Program-made: the position numbers and the translations under genes
Origin: Polytrichum commune
Taxonomy: Eukaryota; Streptophyta; Polytrichopsida; Polytrichales; Polytrichaceae
Reading direction: 5' to 3'
DNA length: 64,000 bases
Assembly: GCA_950295325.1 (NCBI GenBank)
Contig: OX485809.1
Location: 29,032,144-29,096,143 of the forward strand
Shown: positions 37,440-45,848 of the stretch, piece by piece
Layout of the letters: each line of letters starts with the position of its first letter
Position numbering within the stretch: position 1 is the stretch's first letter
The notes under the pieces: model-generated
The model's database searches: none
What the model was told of the DNA's origin: nothing
The model's input: only the letters and a program-made list of their open reading frames with translations

Positions 37440-39480
37440 AGAATTGCCTTATCTTATTAAGTCAGGGTTGTAAGTGTGTGATCTTGTTTGTGTGTTAGAC
37501 GAGATCGTCTGAGTATGCTATTGTAATTATGGTGTTGGGCAAGGTGTTGAAATTGTATCCTAGGTGGTAATTTTCTAGCCATGTAAGGAGGAATTCCAAT
37601 ATTATGATGAGATATGGGTGAGGGTGTCGCCTTGGATGGTCCCACAACTTATTTGTATTGGGGTGGTGGTGGTGGGGGGGGGGGGGGGGTAGTAAAGTGG
37701 GCACCTCGGAATTTTGTGTTGGATTGCAAGTGATTGTTGCTTATGAGTGTTATGCCATCATGGGGTTATCCAAGGTGTCGTGTAAATAGCGATTGTGTGT
37801 CACTGTAGCTCGAGTACCAACCACCACTAACAAACAACACTAAAGCATAGCAAAGTCACACATAAACAACACACCTCGACAGAGATGGAAGAGAGTAGAA
37901 CACTCACAATAGCTCTAAATCTCTCTTCAAATGCATACAATTAGTCAAGCTATCTCTCACTCCACCAAGGGAGAATCCAAGAGTGTAAGTAGAGGGAGAA
38001 GAACTCAAGATTTATTGCAAAATCATGCAATCTACACCTCACACAAGCTCTCTCCACACACTAACTCACAAGACTTGACTTGGCAAGAATGCCAAGCCAA
38101 GGAGGAGGCTCCTCACTTAGGAGCCTTCCTCTCCACATCTAGATTCATCCATCAAAATGTAGATGGATGAAACCCAACGGATAAGGTGCGGCCGTTGACG
38201 CCGCATACCGTGACAAAGGTCTTCCATTATAGCTAGGATTCTTGGGTGATCTATTGATCCAAACTCGTTTTTAATGTCTATGTGTGAGATATATGTCCTT
38301 GTTTGTGAATTTAATGTCTTCCAAAGCGACAATGATGGCTTGGATTTGGTAGGTTGAATTTCTCAGGGGTTGGAAGCCTTATTGGCTATGGTGTAGGATT
38401 TTATAGTGTTCTCCGAACGATGTGAGGAGAGTGGACAATGTGCTAGTGAATACTTTGTGTATTGTACATGCTAGGGCTATCAATTTGTAATTTGTGATTA
38501 TGGTGGGGTTATCTTTTGTATAAAGTGGGATTGTGGTCCCATGTTTCCATTGTGTTGGAATAGCTTGTTGATGGTAGCATTGGAGGAAAAATAAGAATAA
38601 CATATCCTGAAAGGTATTGGGTTGGGCCTTGAGAATGTTGTTTGGTATGTTGTCTAGTCTTGGGGTTTTCGCTTTGATAGGTTCTTTTGAGGCAATTATT
38701 GTAGATGATTTTTGTGAACATTCGTGCAAGTAGATAGTTGCGTATTGTTCATTTTTTGAGGGTCAAACCATCTTTGATTTGCTAGGGGTATTGTTGGACT
38801 GTGCACATGCATTTGGTTGGGTGGTTTGCAATGCCTAGACATGTTGGGGCTTGTATGTGAAAGGATTCTTTTTGGGTAGAGTGTATGATTTGGGCGACTG
38901 CTTCCTAGTGGGTTGGCAAGGTTCCATCTTTGTCTAGCATGCAATCTAGAGGTGTGGTTGTTTGCGGGTTGAAGATTTGTTCGTGTATTGACTTAGGTTT
39001 CTTGTCAAGTAGTGCTTGGTATTTGTAAATGGTTATTATTATTATTATTATTATTATTTAAAAAAAATTAAAGCTTTGTGCCATATGTTGGGTGGTGATT
39101 TTGGGAGCTTCACATTTGGGTTTTTTGTTATATTTGTGATGTTGTCTAGCTAATTTTGAATTTCCAGGGGGTTGTTATTATGCGGGGGTGGATGGATATT
39201 TGGAATATTTGGGATATTTGGGATTTGTTGTTGAAAGTAGTAGTGAGGGGGGGGGGGAGGGGTAATTGTTGTTCTTATAATTTGTTTAAGAAGGTGGTAC
39301 GTGTTGAGATATTGTTTCCATTCTCTTTGGATTTTCCTTAGGTAAGGAGCCCCCTTGTAGTTTGGTTTGTGTTGAGGGTGAAGGGGAGAGGGTGATGCAC
39401 ATGTTTGTATGACGCAATCGCTAATGGATTGTATGATGAAGTTCATTTGTTCTTGGGCTTCTAGTCATTGGGTTGGAGAG
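37440..39480 (-). pseudogene. LINE reverse transcriptase region, decayed and interrupted
   Basis: Minus-strand peptides follow the order of a plant non-LTR reverse transcriptase. There is a linker with KIQREWKQYL (about 39340). RT motifs follow: PRLDNIPNNILKAQPNTFQD, then YHQQAIPTQWKHGTTIPLY and TNYKLIALACTIHKVFTSTL (38700-38430). Next are SHIDIKNEFGSIDHPRILA (about 38280), a GTIQGD-like box (about 37640) and an active-site-like ITIAYSDDLV (about 37510), where the usual YADD reads YSDD. Frameshifts, stops and a foreign insertion (37788-38160) make it inactive. It carries the domains missing from the fragment at 13735-15960. Confidence 0.8.
37788..38160 (-). mobile_element. Solo-LTR-like insertion inside the LINE
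   Basis: This block interrupts the LINE reading between the SIDHPR and GTIQGD regions. On the minus strand it starts TGATGGATGAATC, contains the polyadenylation-like GCAATAAATCTTGAG and a CTTTG/TTGTT-rich 3' part, and ends near CTACAGTGACA. That is the TG...CA layout of an LTR, about 370 bp. I could not find an exact 5-bp target duplication and see no partner LTR, so a solo LTR is an inference. Confidence 0.45.
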
Positions 39481-40229
39481 AGGATGTTGTTATCATGTAT
39501 TAAATTTGTGAGATGGAGAATGTTTGTGCAGTTGGACTTGTTAAATGTGACAAGGAAGTTGCTTATATTTGACTATGGTATAGGGTAGATGTATTGAGTG
39601 GGAGGGTGGGTGGGTGGGTTTGTGTTATTGGGGCTCTTCTGACGAGGAATTGGGGAGGGAGGGGGATTGCATGGTGACATGGTAGCGGTATTAGTCAAGG
39701 TTTAGGTGAGTATTTGTTTGGCTTGTTAGATTATTGGTATGTGAGATGGATATGTTGAAGGCTTGTGTGGGCAAAGACGGGATCACCTTGTCTTGTAAAG
39801 GTTTTTTGGTTAGGTATAGGTGTTAGTTGAAGCTTTGTGGTGAAGTCTGCCCAATGTACATCTTTGCAGGTTGGTGGTGTGTTGTGTATGTCTGCCTATA
39901 AGAAAGATGTCGCAGGTGAAATCCACTATGAGTATTTGGATGTGTGTGTCGGTGTGAGTTGAGTACTTGAGTGTAGTAAGTCACTCTATTCAAAAGGTCA
40001 CAATAATGATCCAGTTTCGTGTAGGCATGAAGTAAACCCAACATTTTGTCAAGAGAAAACATATCAAGATTTACCATTCCCAAGCATGTGCGTAGAAGGT
40101 GAGAACATGCATTGGGCATGGAGAAGGTAAGTATGTTTTGAATGAACTCTTTTAGCTTTGCACTTACTTCTTGTTGGTACAAAACATGCAACTAGTGCAA
40201 GATACGTGACGTAAGCAAGTGTTATTGGG
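39481..40229. other. Non-coding, nothing recognised
   Basis: Minus-strand open frames at 39823-40246 show no family resemblance. Confidence 0.45.
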
Positions 40230-40620
40230 TTATATCTCTTTATCAAACCCCTATATTTGATTGGTGTGTAGTTAGGTGAGGATTACATGACAAACACCAT
40301 AAAGACACATGTTTAACTATGTCTTCAAATTCCATTAACTACTCCACACTCTATAGTGAAGAATATGCACATTCTTGTATAATCTTATCGTTAGAAGTTG
40401 GAGAATAAGAAAAACAAACTGAATAACACCCACATACCTTAACAAATCCAAGTTCTGTTTGTATCCATTTTCCTCCCAATTTTTGGGGCTCTTGTGAGCA
40501 TTTTATTCATTATCAAAGTGGAAATTATTTTTCTCATTGAATGTTCATAGGGTTTCTCCCAATTATATTGCCTATTTGAGCCTAGAATGATTAACAATTT
40601 TATTTATTTATATTATCATT
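40230..40620. repeat. Dispersed repeat E, partial copy
   Basis: Contains CCATAAAGACACATGTTTAA and CATTATCAAAGTGGAAATTA, with TGTTCATAGGGTTTC after it. This matches the order in 60530-60725 and, inverted, in 57186-57375. Boundaries are vague. Confidence 0.45.
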
Positions 40621-40763
40621 TTTTTCTGATGTCCATTCGTATATCCAAAGCTAATCTACATTGTTCAGCGCAAGTAGCCGAATTATGCACAGTGCCTTAA
40701 ATTTAAAGTTCAAAATCTAATTTCAAAAGTCCCACTAAAGGGATATGTCTTTAGAGTAGAAAC

Positions 40764-40770
40764 TAAAAAA
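40764..40770 (-). terminator. Pol III T-run terminator of tRNA-Leu
   Basis: Seven T on the minus strand, starting about ten bases past the tRNA 3' end. Confidence 0.75.
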
Positions 40771-40779
40771 AGCTAGGAA

Positions 40780-40863
40780 TGTCAGCAGTGGGGTTCGAAC
40801 CCACGCCCCCTTACGAAGACCAGAACTTGAGTCTGGCGCCTTAGACCACTCGGCCATGCTGAC
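40780..40863 (-). tRNA. tRNA-Leu(CAA)
   Basis: An 84-nt cloverleaf with a 7-bp acceptor stem (GTCAGCA pairing with TGCTGAC) and discriminator A. The A box is TGGCCGAGTGG, the anticodon loop CTCAAGT within stem CCAGA/TCTGG (anticodon at 40827-40829), followed by a long class II variable arm and the B box GGTTCGAACCC. There is no intron. A T-rich stretch (TTTTTTT on the minus strand at 40764-40770) directly downstream fits a Pol III terminator. All consensus positions are intact, so it is probably functional. Confidence 0.95.
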
Positions 40864-41287
40864 CTGGACGTCCATACGTGAAACACGTGGATGTTTCTGA
40901 CCACATTCCTCTGACTGTACGAAATTAATAATTAAAATTTTATTTTCTCAGAAATTCATACTAACATATGCCTCATTAAATTTGTCGTTCTATAAATAGA
41001 TACACAAAATGCATAAACTAATTAGAGCAGCACACATAAATTAAGAAAAAAAAATCCAAAAATGCTCAAGGCACATCTTGACAGTCGTCTGCGCTGATCA
41101 GACTCTTCTCACTGTCAACATAATTAAAAACACCACAAAACAACGCCATTCAAAACACACTCTGGTTGTCCAATTCCGAGCACTTTCCAATAATTTCTTG
41201 AAAAATATTTATTTTAGGCACCGTGGGGGCACGGCGTGCATAAATTAAGCTAATTTGTGTGAACACCTAATTTTATGAGGCATGTAC

Positions 41288-42039
41288 TGTAACGTATCTC
41301 ATAAATAATGAGATTCAAGAGGCATGTTCCACCCAACCTTAGAGCTTATATACTTGCTATTATTATGAGTTGAGGCTCCCTTCAACTAGTAGTGCAAGAT
41401 ATACCACTAGCTCTCCCTTCATGTCTTTAGGATAACTCTAAGAGCATCCTCAGTCGGTCTAGGTAAAGCTCACTGCAAACCAAAACCTATCTTTTGACTG
41501 ACCTAAAATTAGAAACTGAAATTACCATCATTAGAAGCACACCTAAATAAACGTGAGATATTTCTCAAGAAAAAAGAATTGTAAAAATTTGACGTAGGTG
41601 AAATCCCTCATTGAAAACACCACATTTTCAAAATTTAGAGGGAGTGCACCAAATCTTGCTTTAAAATGGAAAGATCCTCCCACACTCCCTCCAAAATTTT
41701 GACATTTAGAGGGAGTGTGGGAGGATCTTTCCATTTTAAAGCAAGATTTGGTGCACTCCCTCTAAATTTTGAGCAATTTTAAGCAAGATAGGTCTTGATT
41801 TGCAGTGAGCTTTACCTAGACCGACTGAGGATGCTCTAAGTATAGTTAACTCATGGTCGTTACTTACGAGGTGATAACGTAGTGTAACACCATAGTCTCG
41901 ACTAGTAGTAACTCCCTTTACCTTATAGAACTACTAGAGCACCTAGGGTGGAGCCTCTAGTCTTCTAGCAAAGGAGTTTAGTTGAACAAGAGGTTGTAAA
42001 TAGTAAATAAATAATAAATAAGTAAATACACGTTACACA
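41288..42039 (-). mobile_element. 3' LTR of a Ty3/gypsy element, split by a MITE
   Basis: On the minus strand the LTR starts TGTGTAACGTGTATTTAC directly after a purine tract and ends GAGATACGTTACA. The same end, GAGATACGTTACA, sits directly before the primer-binding site at 43326, which supports the boundary. It is 752 bp, of which about 398 bp are the MITE (with its target duplication) at 41442-41836, leaving an LTR of about 354 bp. No matching 5' LTR exists in the window. Confidence 0.75.
41442..41836. mobile_element. Tourist-like MITE with a perfect 64-bp hairpin
   Basis: The outer inverted repeats begin GAGCATCCTCAGTCGGTCTA and extend about 50 bp at both ends. The target duplication is TAA (41439-41441, 41837-41839). 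Inside are two arms, 41628-41691 and 41709-41772, that are perfect reverse complements over 64 bases, with a 17-base loop. A transcript would fold into a long perfect duplex. The element sits in a gypsy LTR, so it inserted later than that LTR formed. Confidence 0.9.
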
Positions 42040-42050
42040 CCTCCCCACTT
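42040..42050 (-). promoter_or_regulatory. Polypurine tract of the gypsy element
   Basis: AAGTGGGGAGG on the minus strand, immediately upstream of the LTR start. This is the plus-strand priming site in LTR retrotransposons. Confidence 0.75.
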
Positions 42051-42268
42051 AGGAATGAACATCCACGTTCATGTATTATCCTAGACTGTAGTGCATCAAG
42101 ACTTTGAGTCAAAACCACCACTTAATTGAAGCGAGCCCTGGGATTTGTATATGTACCCATGCTCCATGCCAATTGGTAGGGTGAAACAAAGTGAATAATA
42201 ACACCCCGTTTACAAGATCTTGTGCAAGCCTGAAAGAACAGGTGTCTACCCTGAAGATTCCTTCCGCC

Positions 42269-42990
42269 TCAACTATTTATGCGCAACTGGGCTTTGCAGT
42301 CACGCTTGACACCTTTACGTGTTAGCTTGTCTTCTGACTTGGCTACCGCATCCCAATACTCCTTGAGGACTTCTACACTCAAGTTGCATTCCGGCTCCCA
42401 TGAATTATGCTCAAGTGCATATCCAAGCCATTTGATAAGATAAAATTTCTTGGGGTGAGAATGAGACCCTCTATTCTCATGTGAAAGCACACGTTCTACT
42501 TCATAAGATGCATCTTCCTCAAAAATTGGCGGAGGGGGAGGTTGTACCTTGCCATTAGCCACATACAGCCTAAGAAGTGATACATGAAAGACATCGTGAA
42601 TCTTAAATGTATTTGGCAGTTGCATGCGGTATGCTACGACCCTAATCCTCTTGATTATCCGAAACGGACCAATCCACCTTGGTAAAAGCTTTCGAGCTCC
42701 TGGGACCTTCAACTTAATGTTGGCAGTACTAACAAGTATTTGTTGGTCCATCTCAAACGAGATCTCTCGTCTGTGCTTGTCAATATAGAACTTTTGTCGT
42801 TGTTGCGCAACAATCAAATGTTTCTTGGTCAAACCAATTACATTTGTCATATGCTCGACAAAATTATGCGCAACAAGGACTTGACACCTGCTATTCCCAC
42901 TTATTGGTGTTCGGGGATGCTGACCATAATTTAGGACAAACGGAATATTCCACATTGACTCTTGCCAGGAGTTATTATATGCTCCCCTCC
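42269..42990 (-). pseudogene. Ty3/gypsy integrase C-terminus with chromodomain
   Basis: An open reading frame of about 240 codons encodes the end of a gypsy polyprotein. It begins in the late integrase core (AYNNSWQESMWNIPFVLNYG and QHPRT). Next come the GPY/F-type module (RKLLPRWIGPFRII, then VAYRMQLPNTFKIHDVFHVS) and a chromodomain (EVERVLSHENRG, KFYLIKWLGYALEHNSWEPE). Chromodomains guide integration to marked chromatin. Gag, protease, RT, RNase H and most of the integrase are missing: the frame joins directly to leader sequence near 43000. The element is internally deleted and cannot move alone. The first 20 or so codons of the open frame are probably leader, not protein. Confidence 0.85.
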
Positions 42991-43059
42991 TCGAAACAAC
43001 CAAGTTGGACAAGCACCACGCAAGCAAATTTTTTGACAGTCTTGAGGCATACTTGAGGA

Positions 43060-43317
43060 ATAAAAGGAAACTTAAATTTCAGATTACCCCCCCCCCCTTC
43101 ATGCGATAAAACTCAAAAATAAATCCTGAGCGCTTAACAAACGCGCAACAAGGTACAACCCGTTGAAAATGGATTTCTGACCCCCCCCCCCCTCACGCAA
43201 TAAAAACTTAAACATAAATCCTATTTCAGAAAACAAGATTACGCAATGGAAAACATAACAAGACCCAAAAAAAAAAGGTTCAAGAACTTTTGCTCTGGTA
43301 CCAATTTCTGAGATACG
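43060..43317 (-). mobile_element. Gypsy 5' leader, minus orientation
   Basis: On the minus strand it begins with a primer-binding-site-like TTGGTACCAGAGC and GTTCTTGAACC, then a poly-T/TGGGT stretch, GTTATGTTTTCC, and two blocks each containing a long G run (C runs on plus at 43087-43097 and 43181-43192). It is a clear inverted relative of 43326-43625. Downstream it joins the integrase end without gag or RT. Confidence 0.8.
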
Positions 43318-43325
43318 TTACATTG

Positions 43326-43625
43326 GTATCAGAGCAGAAGCTCTTGAACCTTGTTTTTTTGGGTGTTGTTATGTTTTCCGTTGCGTAATCATGTTTTCTG
43401 AAAGAGGATTTATGTTTAAACTTTTATCGCGTGGGGGGGGGGGGGGCAGAATTATGTTTTCAGTGAGTACCTCGTCGCACATTTGTTAAGTGCTCGTGAT
43501 TTGATTTAAAAATAAATTATTGCGAGAGGGGGGGGGGGGGATTAGAAATTTGTTTTTAGCGAGCTGTACCTCGTCGTGCGTTTCTTAAGCGCTCAAGATT
43601 TATTCTTGAGTTTTATGACGCATGT
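43326..43625 (+). mobile_element. Gypsy 5' leader, plus orientation, with primer-binding site
   Basis: LTR-end sequence GAGATACGTTACA is followed at 43326 by TTGGTATCAGAGC, the plant primer-binding site complementary to initiator tRNA-Met. The leader then repeats the order of 43060-43317: GCTCTTGAACC, TTTTTTTGGGTG, GTTATGTTTTCC, two G runs (43433-43446, 43528-43540) and CTCGTCG...TTAAG(C/T)GCTC words. No gag follows. The two leaders face away from each other across an 8-18 bp centre. Confidence 0.8.
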
Positions 43626-44022
43626 AGTAACATTCCAAATTATTTTGTGCCTATGTTAACAAAAAAAGAGTAGAACCGTGAGGCTTTGTCCTTTCTTATG
43701 AAAGACTACAATCATAGATGTACACTTTGCTCATGTTGGTCCATGGCTATTTACTAAACTTATAACCAACTATAGTCAATTAGTTTTTTTTTTCAATACA
43801 TTTTAGGGAACAACTATAGTTAACTACATTTTTTGGCAGGTCAAATTGTGAAGAACTATAGTTACGACAGGCAACAACATAATATTTATTAAAATGAGAG
43901 TTTTCCAGTGAATTGAGAGTACATAACGCAAACTATTAATCCAAGAATGAAATGAAAACCACTGGAAAGTTGTAGAGCACAAGTAAAAAAATAACATTTG
44001 AATTTCCGCCGTAAATTCCGCC
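43626..44022. other. Non-coding spacer
   Basis: Contains repeated AACTATAGTT-like words (43757, 43806, 43853) and nothing else recognisable. Confidence 0.45.
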
Positions 44023-44425
44023 GTAGTTTCCATTAAAATGAGAGTATGTTAAGCTGGGAAATCGACTCATTTAGGTCGACTCAACCTAAATTGACAACAT
44101 ATTGTCCTTATTTAGGTCGACTCAACCTAAATTGACTAACATATTGTCCTCATTTAGGTCGATTCAACTTAAATTGACAACATAATGTCCTCATTTAGGT
44201 CGACTCAACCTAAATTAACAAAATATTGTCCTCATTTAGGTCGACTCAACCTAAATTGACAACATAATGTCCTCATTTAGGTCGACTCAACCTAAATTGA
44301 CAAAATATTGTCGTCATTTAGGTTGACTCAACCTAAATTGACAAAATATTGTCGTCATTTAGGTTGACTCAACCTAAATGAGTCGATTTCCCAGCTTAAC
44401 ATACTCTCATTTTAATGGAAACTAC
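44023..44425. mobile_element. Inverted-repeat element built around a 41-bp minisatellite
   Basis: The ends are perfect inverted repeats of about 50 bp beginning GTAGTTTCCATTAAAATGAG and including GTTAAGCTGGGAAATCGACT. Between them lies a tandem array of about seven 41-42 bp units (44069-44376), each containing the near-palindrome TTTAGGTCGACTCAACCTAA followed by a spacer ending ATTGTCCTC. Later units carry GTTGACTC and GTCGTC variants. No coding capacity. Target duplication unclear. Confidence 0.85.
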
Positions 44426-44599
44426 ACGTCTGAAGTATAATCTAGTATTTATCAACCTAACATGACTTTTAGGTGTCCAAATGGCCAATATTATTTTGAA
44501 AGGATCCCACTCTCTCAAAATGATGAATATCGTGTTCAACTAGTTAACTAATAGTTGAATTAGTAGGCATGCAAGCTTTCAACATCCATGTTAAATGAA

Positions 44600-44952
44600 T
44601 TGGACCAAAAATAGCAAGAACAAGTAATGTCCAAGGGTGAACGCAAAGTGGTTAGGGAATTTGCTCTCAAAACATAGAAGTCGATGCATAGTCTTTGTCC
44701 TATAGATATAGCCAATAAACTGGACCAAAAATAGCAGGAACAAGTATCGTCCAAGTGTGAACGCAAAGTGGTCAAGAAAGTTACACTTGAAACATGGAAG
44801 TCGATGCATAGTCTCTCACCTACATACATAGCCAATAAACTGGACCAAAAATAGCAGGAACAAGTAACACAAGTGTGAACGCAAGATGGTTAGGAAATTT
44901 GCTCTTGAAACATAGAAGTGGATGCATAGTGTCTATCCTACAGACAGAGGCC
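44600..44952. repeat. 120-bp tandem repeat, three copies
   Basis: TGGACCAAAAATAGCA(A/G)GAAC starts at 44601, 44721 and 44841, giving an exact 120-bp period for the starts, with about 85-90% similarity between units. The third copy has a small internal deletion. Because 120 is divisible by three, the minus-strand frame repeats a 40-residue peptide, but the array shows no other sign of being a gene. Confidence 0.9.
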
Positions 44953-45848
44953 AACAAAGATGACTCCAAAAGACTGAAGAGGAATATGGATTCTGATCAG
45001 GCCGCAACCATACGAGCGGGCGGCAGGTGGATTTGGTGGCTCTGATTGGCCCCGCCCTGCTACCTGACACCACACCACCGGCAGGCACGAAGGCGGCAGT
45101 CCGATGTGGCGGGGGCGAGGGGCAGTCTATCTCTACCAGGGAATACCAACTGGTAGAGATCGCTGCCGGAGCCACATCAGCTCCGGGCCCACCTCAACGG
45201 CCTGCGATACCTCCCCCGACTCGCCTCCGACGCCCACAGCGACCCTCTGCTCGCCTGCGATTCCATCCTTCTTCGGCCTGCTGTTCCTTTCTCCTCCCGC
45301 TCAATTCTCCTCCCTCCTACTCCTCCTGCTCTTCATCCTGCTCCTGCTCCTGCTCCTGCTCCTCTTCCCTCTTCCCTCCTCCTCGCGCTCGGTGTGTGCA
45401 TTGCCCTGCTTCTACAAACCTGGCCAATCCACTTGATTGGCGACGCCCACCCAACCCCATCCCTTGAAGTCCGCGCAAACTTGGATTCGAGTATAGATTG
45501 TCGCAGAAGTAAAGCACATACTGTGTTAGACTCCTTCAGTGGTCTGACCGCCGCTTGAGACTAATCTCTACAGTTTAAGCCAAATTGGTTTGAATCTCTA
45601 TGCGATACACCTTCTTCATATGAGGCAATCGTCGTAGCGACTTATGAAAAGTTCGCCGCTGGCTGCAGTCGCCCACCACAGTGCAGGCGGCGACCTCAGC
45701 ACCTGCGACATTCTCTCGTCGAATTCCCTGTCGCAGTCAATTTTGGTTTGGTCTTTTTTTTTTTTTTAATTTTTTTTAATTTTTTTCCCATCATTGCATC
45801 TATTTGTGCCAATTGACTTGTCAATTTGTTCTTTGGGTACTGCACTGG
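44953..45848. other. GC-rich 5' flank of the Harbinger gene pair
   Basis: Composition changes sharply at about 45.0 kb. The stretch holds a CTCCTGCTC microsatellite (45300-45365) and proline-rich frames that I do not accept as genes. It also has an 8-bp stem CTCTACCA/TGGTAGAG near 45132-45160 and a T-rich tract just before the SANT start. Terminal inverted repeats of the autonomous element were sought here and not found. Confidence 0.5.

Noticed and set aside
44069-44376. CRISPR-like regular array
   Set aside because: Units are contiguous 41-bp tandem repeats with nearly identical spacers, in a plant nuclear context with transposon arms. No unique spacers and no cas genes.
45027-45517. Proline/serine-rich frames near the CTCCTG microsatellite as genes
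   Set aside because: They arise from a simple repeat in several frames at once. No domain, no splice context, and both strands are equally open.
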